From contig UZAN01039604.1 in the NCBI GenBank assembly GCA_900618425.1, positions 5,467 to 69,466 on the forward strand: DNA of 64,000 bases, read 5' to 3'. Under the pieces are notes generated by a model. That model was not told where the DNA came from and did no database searches. It saw nothing but the letters and a program-made list of their open reading frames with translations. Below, one piece after another: positions 12,561 to 25,120 of this stretch; the stretch's first letter is position 1; each line of letters opens with the position of its first letter. This DNA comes from Echinostoma caproni (Eukaryota > Platyhelminthes > Trematoda > Plagiorchiida > Echinostomatidae). A program made the translations under genes and the position numbers.

Positions 12561-13387
12561 GGGGGGGTGGAGGGGGAGGGTTGATAATTTTGTGATCGTA
12601 TCATTAGTCTACCACCAGACTACAACCGCAGATAAAATATAACCGTGTGTTAAATGTGAGAAATGTTTCACTCCGGTGGTAAATTGACTGAAATAAGTAA
12701 ATTTTGAAAAAAAATAAATAAATAAACTTGCAGCAAAATAGATGATTACGAGTTTTGACGGACCGACTGGTGCTCATGTATCATCATGTACCCAAATGTT
12801 AGTAATAAATCTCATTTCAAAACTGATTTTATTCAGGATTACCATAAGATACAAACAATTTCATCAAACCTATTATGATTAGTACGATTAGAGCTGTTCT
12901 TTTTAAATGACAAATAAGCAATTCACGGGTATGTTTTGGGTATGCTTTATTATATTTGTAAATCAAGACTAGATAGTATGACGTTTACTGGATTCAGCAA
13001 TGGGGATTGTTAAATAGCCGTTCCCAGTGTGTCCATATACTCATCTACATGCATTCATTGATTGACAAACGTTTAGAATTGCACTGTAACTGGATGTGTG
13101 TTTGACCCGTAAACAAGCGGTGTTATGATTACGGAAACAGCCACAACGGTGTTTGGGTGAGGAGTGTGATTGCTGAGAATATAGGCAAAATCGGATATCA
13201 ATTCGACAGCACGATGTGACAAGAGGTGGTACAGACGAACTGTTTTTGCTGAATTTCGGAAGCGGTAAGGGATACATGTTATTGTAGATGTATTTTACTT
13301 CCTTGAGTATACAAACGTACAGTCAACTTTCAGGAAGGGGACGTAGCCATACGAACGGTACCGGGTAAAGTAGAGAAATTGTTAAGA

Positions 13388-13463
13388 TGGCCGCGGTGAA
13401 GCGGTTCAAACCCTGGACTTCCGCATTACAGTTCGGTGACCTAACCACTTGGCCACCACCGCC
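13388..13463 (-). repeat. SINE family S1, tRNA-like head only
   Basis: On the minus strand it begins GGCGGTGGTGGCC, has an A-box-like TGGCCAAGTGGTTAGG and a B-box-like GGTTTGAACC, and closes before the SINE body. It shares the opening 12 bases and box spacing with the copies at 37385 and 44893. The B box is mutated from TTCGAA to TTTGAA. It is probably a truncated, inactive copy of a tRNA-derived element. Confidence 0.7.
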
Positions 13464-15354
13464 CGTAAAATTTCCGTAAGATTTCTACTGCAGCAAGTGC
13501 TCTCAGCGGTAGCTTCTGAAACACACAAAGCCACGTTAGGCATACTGGAGCCATTCTGATGATTTAATTCGAACCCTCTTATGCTCAAAGTCAGCTGCTC
13601 TCTGAAGTTCATGACAAATTTAGTCAACTTGCCGGAAATAAATCTTTCAAGTTCCACTAGATACTGCAAGAATGTTTGAATTATGTAACGAAAGAAGTGC
13701 ATCCTTAGAACTGCTGAAAATCTGAGTTTTATGTAAACTCAAACTTGGCATATTGATCCTCATTTACTGTAGCAAACTCTTTTTCCCCAGGACATTTTTA
13801 CTCAAGTAATCGATCCTGCTTACCATATCACAGGAAAATTTGGCTGTTTATTTAGGATACCCAGTTGGCTTCTTTAAACGGCTTTATTTATTTATCAAGG
13901 CTTCCACGCGTTTGGTCACTGTCTTCCTTCATCATGGTTTGAGTAATGTCTCAGTCTGAGGTCAGTGTGATTTAAAAATCGTTATACAGCTCTCACACCT
14001 CACGTTTTACCCAATTATGTGCTAACAACTGCTTTCTGATATACCTACAACCGGAAAGCATCTACCGGGACTGAACTTCGGCTGACTGTATCTCGGTACT
14101 GATGCATACTGTTGAGTCACCATTTTTACAACTCATTTTGAACAGTATTACTTATGTCCAAATGGGCCACGTAATCAGAGGGTAATTTGATTTCCCCAAG
14201 ACAGTATTTTACTTTCAATTACTACTGGTTTTTCCCTCAAAGTCTATGCCAGCCGTTTTATTCTGTTGAACGTGTTGCGCACGGGGATATTATTGTGCTC
14301 GTAAGCATATCGGATTACACTTGTCACATTACCGTATTCTTTTTTGCCATCGCAAACACTGCTCTTTGTCCTAGTGTATCCGAATGGATCAGTGAGGGAG
14401 TTCCCGTCTCCCCCACCGCCGCTCCGCCCCGCCCCGCCCCGCCCCGCCCCGCTCCGCTTCCGTGTGATGCATACCACACGAATCCGGAATGTCCGATGCG
14501 TGCGCAGTTATGCTTCGGCGAATCCGTTGTTCAACCATGAAACGCTATTCAACAAGGAGTGTAGAAAACCTTAGATGCATTGGGAGTGGTCTGATGAAGC
14601 ACGCAAAAGGTATGCGCGAATGCAGTCCACTTCGCGAAGTTGATTTCTAGTCCCAAGGAATGGGTCGTGGTGTATGAGAAGTGAATACGGGAAAATATTA
14701 GTCACTCTAGCAAAACCACGTTGAAATGAAGTGTTACTTATAAAATTGTGTAATCGTTCAACTAGCCTTTCAAAACTGAATCATGGAAAAGTATGAAAAC
14801 CGTTCATTGGTGCAAATGGGTAGCTGTGTTATTTTGAGGCGAAATGTACTTCACAATTGGCTATTTCTTAATAAGCTGAGATCGGACCTGGTAACCACTC
14901 ACCTTGCTTTTGTAAGTGGTCCCCAGGTTGGAAAAAACTACTTTGAGGACAAACTCTGAAAATGCCTACCATCCCAAGATACATTTGCCAAAGCACTATG
15001 CACCCTGAATAAAAGTCACAATTACACATCTGACTATTTTGCACTTTTTGTACCAAACAGTTTTACAACCTTAACCAGAAGCCTTCAAATTGGAGTTAAA
15101 AGACATTAGCAAGAAATATCTTCGCAAACTAGGGCACTTCTTCTCGAACATTTTCTACACCAAACGAGTTTAATCCCCCTCCCTTCAATTTACATGCTTT
15201 GTTGAGTCTTCTACAAATCTTCTTCATTGCATTATTTACAGAAAAAAGATGTATCCTTTGTGCATAGTGTGACCTGGAAACGAATTTTATCAACCTAATT
15301 TGTGAATTGAATTGAATTATATGATGAAGTCATAGTGTAAATTAGACATAAACT
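13464..15354. other. No supported gene; GC-rich patch near 14.4 kb
   Basis: Short frames only. The 14380-14530 segment is locally GC- and CpG-rich and includes the CCCCG tandem listed separately. Confidence 0.5.
14424..14453. repeat. (CCCCG)n pentanucleotide tandem
   Basis: Four to five consecutive CCCCG units. The minus strand therefore carries runs of four G with single-base loops, a strong quadruplex pattern. Confidence 0.85.
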
Positions 15355-15379
15355 GAAAAGCTGGGAAACATTAGGCAAC

Positions 15380-15645
15380 TACTTTGATCTGTTTCAGTCT
15401 CATCAGCAGCAATGCGAATCCATCGATCCAGATGGGGATTGAACTCGGGACCTCACAGACAAAACGCAAGCCCGCTACCTACTCGGTCACCGGGCAGCTG
15501 ATCAAACCGTTTCTCATTTTGAATATACTCGGCATAGCACCACGCAGTTATGCGAGCTTGTTGCAGGCATTGCGCCCCACTCATCTCAACACTAGCTCCC
15601 GGGGTTATGACTCGGTTGGTATCTTTCACAACCTGACAAATTGTT
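15380..15645 (-). repeat. tRNA-like repeat family S2
   Basis: On the minus strand, 15498 to 15428 reads as a tRNA-like unit: CCGGTGACCGAGTAGGTAGC (A-box-like) and GAGTTCAATCCCC (B-box-like) at normal spacing. Downstream comes ATTGCTGCTGATGA. Matching sequence lies on both sides of the tRNA-like core in the copies at 24713-25120 and, partly, 22018-22146. The shared flank on the other side (CACTAGCTCCCGGGGTTATG) means the tRNA-like part is internal, so S2 may be a piece of a larger element and not a simple SINE with a 5' head. Confidence 0.65.
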
Positions 15646-15659
15646 GTTTGTCAATAATC

Positions 15660-18600
15660 AATCATTGTATTCCTCGTTTAAGTAATTAACGGATTCATAA
15701 AATGACGATCTGATCGAGTTGCAGTCCACAAAACGCCTTCAGTGCTTAATACCAGTGGTTGCAGTGAGTTGCATACTGTTCTGGTACCCCTGATTGTGTC
15801 GCCATTGAATGGACCGTCTAAACAAAATCAAGCATGCGTTTAGACAAAGTTCAACGCATAAAAGGGGTAGGAAATCCACTCCCATGCAGGTTTCAAAGCA
15901 AACTAGCTTCGGGAACATCCCCAACCGGCCGGAAGAGTACGGATAAAGACGCAATAACTATTATAAAGAAATTAATGGAAATCAATATGATGACTGAATA
16001 AACAATTTGATTGAAGAGTGATTGCGTTGCATCCATTGAAGTTAGGTGAAACGACAAATCGTGCATTTCGAAACGCTTGCATGCACTCGTTGACCAAGGA
16101 AATCTCTGCGGTTGGTTGCAGGACAGGCATGGGCTAGTGACGGGCAATAGGCATTCAATTTGTGATGTGGCAGGTTCTTANGGGGGGGGGGGGTGGTAAC
16201 CAGAGATCCTCGTTAAATGTCAAGCACTCAGGAATACTGTGGAAAACAGATGTCCGCTTTTCTCATATATGGGAGAATCTAGAAAACAGATGAGTATGAA
16301 TGCTGAAATTGTCGACCGGTATTCGGTTGGCAAGAATGGGAACGGCATAAAAGGGTAAAGAGAAGCACATTTGGTTGTATACCCCAACAAACGAGAAGAC
16401 TACATCGAGAAAGAAAAGATGGAAAGAATTTGTGTTTCAAATGAATAATGTCTGCCAACAGATCTCTATCAGGATGATCGGACAAACTCACTTCGCACAG
16501 GGATTGTGTGATGCGCAGTGAGGCAAATTTGTGAGGCTATATAACAGCGAATGGTCTAGAACAGGAAGAAGGGTACATACGGCTGCAAAATATAAATAAT
16601 TTCTAATGAGCAAAACACAGGTGCTTGCTTCTGATTGACTAATTTACGTGACAGAATGAAATTTGACTGGTGTTGCTTGGATTTTACTCACGAACTGTTT
16701 CGCAATCCTCAAAAGTTACATCCAGGTTCTTGATACAACAAAAATAAATAAAATAGAAGTTCATTCCTAAGGAATACAGTCGAAGTAAGTCCGACGGTAA
16801 CGATTCTAATGATGTTTTCTCCAGCTGTTGTGAAAATTACCAAATTGAAGTGTTTACAACAATTTTTACATTCCGCTTTTTTGCGGTAGGTAGACAAATG
16901 CAGTAAACTCTGAGATTTTGCATTTTACAGCTGTCCAACAATGCATATTCTATCACAACTATGGTAGTATGGAACGGTCCCATGCCGATTGGCGATTATT
17001 TTGTTAACTTTGTTTCTACGTTCTGTACTGACGCCGAAGTTTTAAGCAAACGAAAACAGTTTTTTTCCTACTGCGTTACTATCAAGCTTGTATCTTGTGA
17101 CGTTTTTTGGTAAGCGCCTTTTCTCAGCAGCAGTGTAATATGTTGGCCATTTTGAAATGATTTACATGCTCTCACCAACAAGTCCATCAAAGTCCGTTTG
17201 GTGTTTGTAAAGGAGATTTTCCTTATAGATAAGAGTGCAGCGTAGTCAATGCAGGTTACGCTCAGCAGAAATTTCTGTTCCTGTTTAGGAAATCATAATC
17301 GAAACAAAATCACATTTACGACTAGAAGAGCATCACTCACTTAAAATGTATTCAGCATCTCAGTTTCTATGAACCCTCGTGTCTTCTTTTGGTTTGTGCC
17401 GTGTCCTGTTCTCAACACTCGCGCAAGAAGGTGTGAGTGACTATATATTTACTTTTACCAAAACATAAATCCTCTTTGTTTAAAGGTATTCATGTTCCTG
17501 TTAAGCTCCTTGTTGGTATTTGACGAGAGACCAGTTACGTTGATTTTTAGTTAAATAGTCAACTGTCTATAATCCGACCTAGTCCTCATGTGAACTATCA
17601 AAACTTCAATAAAACTCATTGAATTATTACAAAAAATGTACTTTTGAAATTCAAATATACCACTCTGGCACAAATACCTTGCCATGCATGCAGTATAATT
17701 TACGCTACAAACCCAGATTNATTGATGGGGGGGGGGGGACAACCAACACATGTGTTCAGCTGACGATTACCACCAGCGACTCATTTAGTCCCTGAAACTG
17801 CAACAAGAGTATCCGAAATAAACTCTTTCTTCGAGATATTTACTAAAGTGTGTTTGTCAACTGTTTGGTCAGTGAGTTTTATTTCAACGACGGTCAGTAA
17901 TTCGTTGATCACATGCTTCGAGACTGCAAATTGCATAACTATCCAGGCGTTCTGGGTTAAATATGGGCACGTTTGTAAGCTATCTCTTTCGTGCATTAGC
18001 CCGACAAAGTTTAGTCGTCTTTCGTCTGCCCACATCACATATATACAGGACATAGATTCACGAAGCACTGTGGAGTACGTGCGAGCAAAAATCAACACAC
18101 CGAAATCGAATGCGAACTTTTCTTCTCATTTATTTAGATTGATAAGTTAATTTTTGTTTGAGTTGGTGAATGTATCAAATTTAGCCCGATCAGTGCGTCC
18201 TCGATTCTATCCCTAAATGATGAATCGCGAAGTGGTGTTAATTAAACAATTGTCATACACACACAAACACACGGGACACCAACGTACCTNCATTCAACCC
18301 GCAAACAATAGGATTGTGGACAATGAGAAGCACTGATGAATTGGTAGAAGCGCATCCCCGGGGGAAGTGGATCACACACGTTGATTTAATCTGATCCGCG
18401 GATTCATGTGCAAAAACACACACGCGCGCACACGCACACGCACACACACGAAAACTTGTGGCAGGTCAAAGGATTTCCTCGACTCACCACAATTGTGGTA
18501 TGCTATTCTCCCTTGCCTGCTTGTGGATACACACATTTGTAAGCATGTAGTACATGTCATTCAGTTTGACAGGGAACTACAACGGTGTGTATTTACTAAT

Positions 18601-18890
18601 ACGATGCATGTAGAAAATCTGTTTCGCATTTCTAGTCTCTAGGATCCGGGCCCAACTTGTCAGGGTGAAGTCCAAGCGCAATCAACTCAATTTAGGATCG
18701 GTTTTATAAAATCAAGTTTGATAGTTCAGCATCTATCACCAGTTTAGCAGATTCGCCTTATTAAGCGACTCCACAGTAACTTAGTCCGTAAAGGGATAAC
18801 ATATGTAGAGGCAGTGAAGAAAAACAAACGTTGGAAGTCATAGAAGTTTCAGTAATTTGACGTTATTGAAAATTTGTTCACATATCTCTA
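15660..18890. other. No supported gene
   Basis: Short frames only. It contains poly-G tracts beside single N positions (16181 and 17720) and a CA-rich stretch listed separately. Confidence 0.5.
18414..18450. repeat. Imperfect (CA/CG)n microsatellite
   Basis: CA dinucleotides interrupted by CG units; a shorter CA run lies at 18256-18272. Confidence 0.85.
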
Positions 18891-20503
18891 ATACAGGTAT
18901 TGATCAGACTCGTGCAACATCACTCTCATTTTGGAAATACATTTCAATCTCCAATATCATACTTGTATATTGATGGCTACGGGTAAAGTATAATTATTCC
19001 TGATTTTATCTCCCACTTCTATCTTCTTAGTTCTCTTCCGCCACCTTTTGATTAGCGTGCCCTTGAGCGTAGAGATTAAATGTATACTAGTCCGAAAGTT
19101 ACAGCTCAGATTTCGAAAATATTTTAAGCGAAGCAACAAGGTAATTTATTCCTTTAATTAAATGATTCCTGTTATAAAAGTGTTTATTAAGTTAAGTCAA
19201 TTTATTCTAAAATGCTTATCTCTTTTCACTCAGTGCATAGTAAATAAGAGTATTATTGAAAATATTCTTACTTGAATAATATGATAAATTACTTGGCTAC
19301 AAACTGCTCACGCATTACATACAATACTGAAAGAACTAAAAACATGGTCCAAGAAACATTCCAGTTGATCTTCGAAAGTTGACCTTGAGGTGTGCGGTTC
19401 GTTGAATAAGCGTCCTGGAGTGTCACCACACCCAAACCGGATGAAATATTTCAACGCTTTTGGCATATGATTGTAGCCAAGGGACAATTTAATCGAGAGA
19501 CACAAATCCGGTGATTCATTTGGTGTCTTGTGGAAGTGCACCGATGTGAACATAAGTCAAATTCCTTCATTAAAACATAATCTGAAAGGGGAAAAACCGA
19601 TCATATCAAAGGAAGACGAAGGTCGTATTTGATCGTAGGGGAGAAAAGTTGCACACAATCAATACAAAGGATAGTCCGGGCTGATTAACCGTTTTTTACT
19701 CACGCTTTCGTTCAAAATATGATGGTTCGATTTAACGTGCAGCTGAGGTCACATGACATAAAGCAGTTATGGAACGCCCAACAAAGCAGAGCATGCATTG
19801 ATTTCACTGAAAAATTCAAATCGCGTCGCTCGTCCATTTGGCAAAGGGTTTTTCTCACTGGTGTCCAACGAGTAATTCAGTATATGGTTAAAGCTGATCT
19901 ACTGAGTTAGTTTTCTAATGAATTTCGTTTTACCTATCAAAAAAGTAAATACTCATCCTGCCGACGAGTTCCGACGAAAGTATCTACCAAGTGCCCTGTT
20001 ATTGGTCTTCTGTACACACCGAGCCGTATATCGAAAAACTGCTACTCTTTAAATGCATTCACAGATGTCATATTCCACAAGGATGGAGGTTGGTGTACAC
20101 TTTCGGTCTGGGTTGGTAGTAAAAATTGATGAGACCTAATTGAATATTATTTTTTCACGTTTATCCAATCTCTGGAGAGGTCAAGTCCAGTGTCAAATTC
20201 ATTCGATTACCGCACAACAGCTGGGATTATAATTAAAACCTCTTCCTGTATCAAAAACACGGATGAGTCGGTTTACTGGACATTGATCATTAATAGTTAG
20301 GATGCGGGTTATATTAGAGGAAACAGGCAAATTATCCTCGGCATTCGACTTGGTGGACTCCATGCTAGACCGACTGCTTTCCGTGCTCAAAAAATAAGAA
20401 GAACAAATGGAACATGGACGAGATGAAAGTACAACACCTGTATGAAGTCTAGGAGTCATTTAAATAAATAAAAACTAGTTACGTTTTCTACTGTGGCTTG
20501 TCG
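18891..20503 (-). repeat. Unclassified repeat family, copy A (near full length)
   Basis: Collinear with copy B (46365-48027) but in inverse orientation. Corresponding blocks are: head at 20459 reading MTPRLHTGVVLSSRP on the minus strand; a following SMES-x-K segment; CCAVIE followed by stop-I-stop at about 20200; an AT-rich link at 20130-20250; the stretch around 19719-19910; a 45-bp block at 19369-19413; and the right end at 18891-18990. The core is bounded by ATACAGGTATTG at 18891 and CAACACCTGTAT at 20432-20443, inverted repeats of 11/12 matches next to TA. Similarity to copy B continues past the head to about 20503. The translated blocks match no family I know. Minus-strand frames include 86 codons (20459-20199) and 81 codons (19553-19308), disconnected by stops, so this copy is not an intact gene. 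Confidence 0.8.
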
Positions 20504-22016
20504 CTTTGCGGAATAATGGCACTGTTTGTTGTATTCTGGGTTTTGATGGCAAGTAGCTTGGTTCATCCCCGTTGTGTACTGTGGATGATATTGGGTTTGG
20601 AACCGTTTTTAAGCAACTGTACAGCGTAACTTTGATCGCTGGAGTAAGATAGATAGCTAACAGGCTATATTGTGTACGGACAAATCAGGAAACCGACCAA
20701 CGGCTTGATAGCCGTCTGAGTGTCGGTGTTCTGTCTGTCTGTCTGCCTGCCTGCCACTTCCGGTTATCAGCTGGATCAGCGTATTCAAACCACATGTGCG
20801 AACCGAGAAGATACAAACAGCTTGACCGTGATTCGCAGTTCTCTTTTTAGTTGTCCTCATGCGATTAACGACATTTCATGGGACAGATTTTTTAATAGCG
20901 CATGGCTAAAGGGAGAACGTGTACTGAAGAGTAAACCAAATGGTTAATTTTCCGCTCATTTGATTGGATGATTGATCAGTTAGTTGAATGATCAATTGGA
21001 GGAGAACAGATAAGGTGTAATATTCATTTAAGCTAAGAATGTTCACACATGCAGTGAACCTATTCTTCATCTTGAGTAGCTATGCATCTGATGACATACA
21101 CGAAGTAGGGTGGGACCATACAGGTGGGAGAACTGGAATTAGGACTTTATTGTCAAAGTTCCAGCCTATCCATCTACAGTGAGAACAAGTACTAAAAGCA
21201 TCGTATTTTCCCTAATAATATGTATGTGCGTTGAAAGAAAAACCCCGTACAACAACAGTAGAACTCTGAAAACTTGATCACTATGAATGTTTGCCTATTG
21301 CTGGTATCCCCCTTGATATCTGCTTTATAAATGGAAACTCAACGAACCGGAGGACTACATTTTTCATTAGCAACACTTGTTATTTCTGTTCATCTGGCAG
21401 TCTGACACATATCACTAATTGAGATTATAAGATGGTCTTGTGAAAGTACCATTTCTTGCATCAAATCTTGTCCGCCTAAAGAATGCGGACATGACTATCA
21501 TCCGCCTGTTCACCGCTGTTCTACAACTTTCATGATCACCGATCAAGTGAACTTTTGAAACCTCAGACCGAGATGCTATCATCCGAGGGGGTTCAAAAGC
21601 CTTACATTCCACTCCTCCATTTTATCAGTCCTCCTCAAAGTGACTGCGCTATAGATATGGCAGACATAAACCAGATTTTATTGATACACAGCATTGACGT
21701 TGACGACCAGATTCCACATTTGCTTTCTGTCAAATATAATTACAAGACATCTGCATTTCAAACAGGCGGGTATCTATCAGTGGCAATGTTCACGGAGGGC
21801 ACTAGGGTTCTGTTTGAATATATCTTCCCTGCTTTGATCGTTAGACAAAGTGTACATATCTGCCCAATAGTTGACCCAATGAACATTCTCATGTCCAAAA
21901 TTGCACATGGGTTTAAACAGAATGATGCATGTATATTTTCTGATTGTCCTTTCAAACTGGAGCATGCACAGAAAGGGCATTTGGAACCAGAGATCTACGA
22001 TTCGTCGTGTATATAG
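20504..22016. other. No supported gene; one 153-codon open frame
   Basis: A plus-strand frame runs from 21555 to 22016 (153 codons). Its composition is not obviously non-protein, but I recognise nothing in it, and one or two frames of this length are expected by chance in the window. It ends one base before the N at 22017, where an S2 repeat starts. Confidence 0.4.
20731..20755. repeat. (CTGT)n(CTGC)n tetranucleotide repeat
   Basis: Three to four CTGT units followed by three CTGC units. Confidence 0.9.
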
Positions 22017-22017
22017 N

Positions 22018-22146
22018 GGAAGCACTGGACAGCTATTTTGACCAGGGATGGTTTCATCGGCAGTGAGAATCCATCAACTCAATTAGTGATCTAACCTGAG
22101 ACCTCACAGCCAGACAGAAAACCACACAACCTGCTCACCTTTCCCC
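22018..22146 (-). repeat. tRNA-like repeat family S2, diverged copy
   Basis: Shares with the copy at 24864 the order GAAGCACTG, ACAGCT, TTGACC, GG-TTTCATC, GCAGTG, AATCCAT, then the tRNA-like portion (GACCTCACAGCCAGAC and the TGCTCACC region). It begins directly after the N at 22017. Confidence 0.6.
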
Positions 22147-23460
22147 TGTAAATTGAAAAAAATCCTCCAATACTCACTTGATCTAAAATTGTTTTACAGA
22201 CGTTTCTCCAAAAATATGATCTGTATATTTTTATTGTTCTCTATCATATCTCAAGCACCGTGCAATTGGCCTTGGCTCGCACGCTTAGGTGGCATATCTT
22301 CCAACTTCTCTAGATATAGAATAGAGAAGCTCGGAACAATCTATGGTTTCAGCTTCTGTTGAACAATACGAAAACCGATACAGTTGTTTGTGTGAATTTC
22401 GAAATGTGCTTCACTCATTGTAAATAAATCACGGTTTATGAATAAAAACTAAACTTAATCCTGAAGAGCAAGACAAGTACCGCAGGATCATACACGGTGA
22501 AAAGTGACCGTGTAGAATCGACCGCACTCAACCAATAGCTGAGTGATAATTACGGTGAACTTTCACTAAACAAACGTAGCCGATGTACCGTATAATACAG
22601 GAGTGGGTGGTTCATCTCCAAACATGAAGGTCGAACGTTCCAGTCCCATCAAAAACTAACACATCCACCACCCCCACCCTCCACACACATCGAAGGGAAC
22701 GGGCAGCACGGAAGAGTAGCTGTACGGCTCAGTCACTTGGTCATCGTACAATGTTTAATTTTTCATGAATAAAAAATGAGAAAATGGCATTCGAAGAAAT
22801 TTACATTTTGCTTGTTCTCATAATACATTTGGTCGGGATTGAGGTTGAATGATGCATTAGATCAATAGTGATCACTGGTAAACGTTTGCTCAGATAACCG
22901 ATCGCAATGGAGCAAACGGAACGAACGCCTCATCTAATCTGTATTCATTTGTAATAAGATAATTCTTTATATTCGAGGAAATCCGGCTTAGGCAAGATAA
23001 TGTGGAATCGTGCGGTTCCCTGTGCTTTTTTATATGGTCACATACGAATAGCTCTGCCCCGTTAATTCAGGCTCTGATCACATGAAGTGTGCTTCATTGT
23101 AAAACAATTCAATTTACTGACTGATTGTGAAGAGGAGCAAAAAATAATGTTTCTGTACGCGTGAACGGCATCTGTCTTGTGGCTTATTTTTCTGGACTGC
23201 TCGAGGCAAACTATCAGCCTCAGAACGCTCCACTGACTGTGTGGAGACTATAGTTTTGCCCTTCAAATTGCTTACTGACTATCCCGCGGGCGTATTACGC
23301 ATTTTGTGTGAGGCAAAAAATGATAAATAGATAAGCGTTTCTTTCGCGTAATCAAACAAACTAGTAGCGTAGTTCTGTCAACTGTACACATTTGCAAAAT
23401 ATAATGGGGTACAACCTTGATTTGTAAAACGTTTTATTATTTTGATTCGTGTAACACTGG

Positions 23461-23484
23461 AACAACAACAACAACAACAACAAC
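23461..23484. repeat. (AAC)8 trinucleotide repeat
   Basis: Eight perfect AAC units. Confidence 0.95.
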
Positions 23485-23726
23485 GAAAATGCGATGGGCA
23501 CACGCTAAAAAAACGTGATGCTTGTGTTCTCAGTTGAGAGAACATGAAGCCATCACACGCTCTAGCGCACTGGGATCGCGGAAATGTCCACGATCCCTCG
23601 GTGAACACACCGAGAAACGCGAGGGTGCGCGCAAGCTCATGGAGGCACATTGAAAGCGAATGTCACGCTAGCATCCATGCGAATCTGTCACTGTCTCGGA
23701 GCGGAAGTCTGTCGTTTGGATCACTC

Positions 23727-23852
23727 CATCATCACCATCACCATCACTACAGCTACCACCACCACCACTAGCACGACCAGCACCAACACCACCCCACCGA
23801 TAACACCATGATCGTCATCCCTATCACCACCACTACCACGATCATCATATCC
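23727..23852. repeat. (CAT/CAC/ACC)n degenerate triplet repeat
   Basis: About 125 bases of CAT, CAC and ACC triplets with interruptions. In one plus-strand frame it encodes a histidine tract ending at a stop at 23769. Confidence 0.8.
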
Positions 23853-23978
23853 ATAGGTACATTCTTCTCAGTTTGGAAATTGTTTTGATTTTATGGGTCA
23901 AAACGAGCTTGCAAGGTACTCGTACATGAGTGCTTGCTCGCCCGCGTGGCATTACGTCGCACTTTGTGTGTGCGTCCG

Positions 23979-23997
23979 TCTCTCTCTCTCTCTCTCC
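23979..23997. repeat. (TC)n microsatellite
   Basis: Uninterrupted TC run of about nine units. Confidence 0.9.
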
Positions 23998-24712
23998 CTG
24001 TCCCATTGCGCTACAAGCCCACAACAGTTCTTTTTGCATCCGGCGCTGGTGCTTTCCTGTCTCATGGCAATCAAGGTCCACGGATCAACCGAATCAACCA
24101 AACAGCAGCGGGGGTGGGTTGGGGTGAACTGACGACCAATTGTCAACTGCTTTTAGTGATAGTTTTCATCAGCCCACGTCCTGTCAGCCGACAACTATAT
24201 TTCCGAGACGTTCCAAATTGCATGAAACATAATTGAGCACAACCACACGCACCCACACATGAAGCAAGCAAATGAGCCGATCACAATCCAACATGAAGTT
24301 AATTTGCAAGCATATCATGGCGCAGGAATCACTGCTAGACAAGATGAATCGCATCGACAAGGATTTTTGGCACCGTGCAAGGGTACATTGCACTCAAATC
24401 CTATCTCGCAAAACCACTGAGCTCATTATGTAAAGCATTCATTACTGAAATATAAATTGAATTTCTGAGTTTTATGTCCAATTCGGAGAATCGCACAGTG
24501 ATTTGTTGACAGATAGCTAATACTGGACAATCATCTAAGTCGCACTATGATCTCAGAATAATAACCTCGGAACAACGCCGAAGTATCGAATAGTTCCCTT
24601 CTTGCTGTGCCCGATTTGTGAGTTTTATAATAATTTGTTTTTTCCGATTAATTTATCTATTTATAGTTCTATTTATTTACCTATCAGTTAGTCTTGTCGC
24701 TCTTTGAGTCTC

Positions 24713-24785
24713 GCTCATCTCAGCACTAGCCTCCGGGATTATGGCTTGGCTAGAAGATTTCACAACCTGACTATTGTTACCAGGA
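24713..24785 (-). repeat. tRNA-like repeat family S2, end fragment
   Basis: CTCATCTCAGCACTAGCCTC, GGGATTATGGCTTGG and TTTCACAACCTGACTATTG match 15578-15650 of the first S2 copy. The tRNA-like core is missing. Confidence 0.7.
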
Positions 24786-24863
24786 ACTGATGGAGGATTT
24801 GATTCAACTTAATCGTGTAGAATTCGTTGTGTATAGACCAAATGCAGCGTAAACTCGAAAGTT

Positions 24864-25120
24864 ATGAAGCACTGTACAGCTTTCTTGACCTTGGTTGGGT
24901 TTCATCAGCAGCAATGCAAATCCATTGAGTCAACTGGGGATCAAACCCAGGACGTGACAGGCAAACTACAAGTGGGCTACTCACTCGACCACCCGGCAGC
25001 TGATCAAACCTTTCTCATTATCCATTTACACGATAAAGCGAGCTTGTTTCGGGCATCGCAACCCTAGCCTCAGGGATTATGACTCGCTTGGAAAATTTCA
25101 CAATCAACGGCAAACCACAC
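24864..25120 (-). repeat. tRNA-like repeat family S2, best copy
   Basis: Read on the minus strand, the tRNA-like core has CCGGGTGGTCGAGTGAGTAG and a B box GGGTTTGATCCCC. It is flanked by the same sequences as in the 15.4-kb copy, including TTGCTGCTGATGAAACC on one side and GGGATTATGACTCGCTTGG (plus strand) on the other. It lies 80 bases from the end fragment at 24713-24785, so two insertions or a partial tandem duplication are present. Confidence 0.72.

Larger units (their letters stand above)
22147..24712. other. No proven gene; GC- and triplet-rich zone at 23.4-24.1 kb
   Basis: 22147-23440 shows nothing recognisable. From 23440 to 24120 the sequence is richer in GC and CpG, with AAC, CAT/CAC and TC repeats. 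A 75-codon plus frame (23544-23771) ends in a His/Tyr tract encoded by the CAY repeat. It could be an exon or a by-product of the repeat. Confidence 0.4.

Noticed and set aside
21555..22016. A real gene encoding 153 residues
   Set aside because: No recognisable domain, no splice or promoter context, and its length is within chance expectation for this window.
24864..24960. Hammerhead ribozyme in the S2 repeat (minus strand contains CTGATGA followed later by GAAA)
   Set aside because: Stem II would be only about three base pairs with unpaired bases before GAAA, and the second copy at 15400 does not keep the core spacing.
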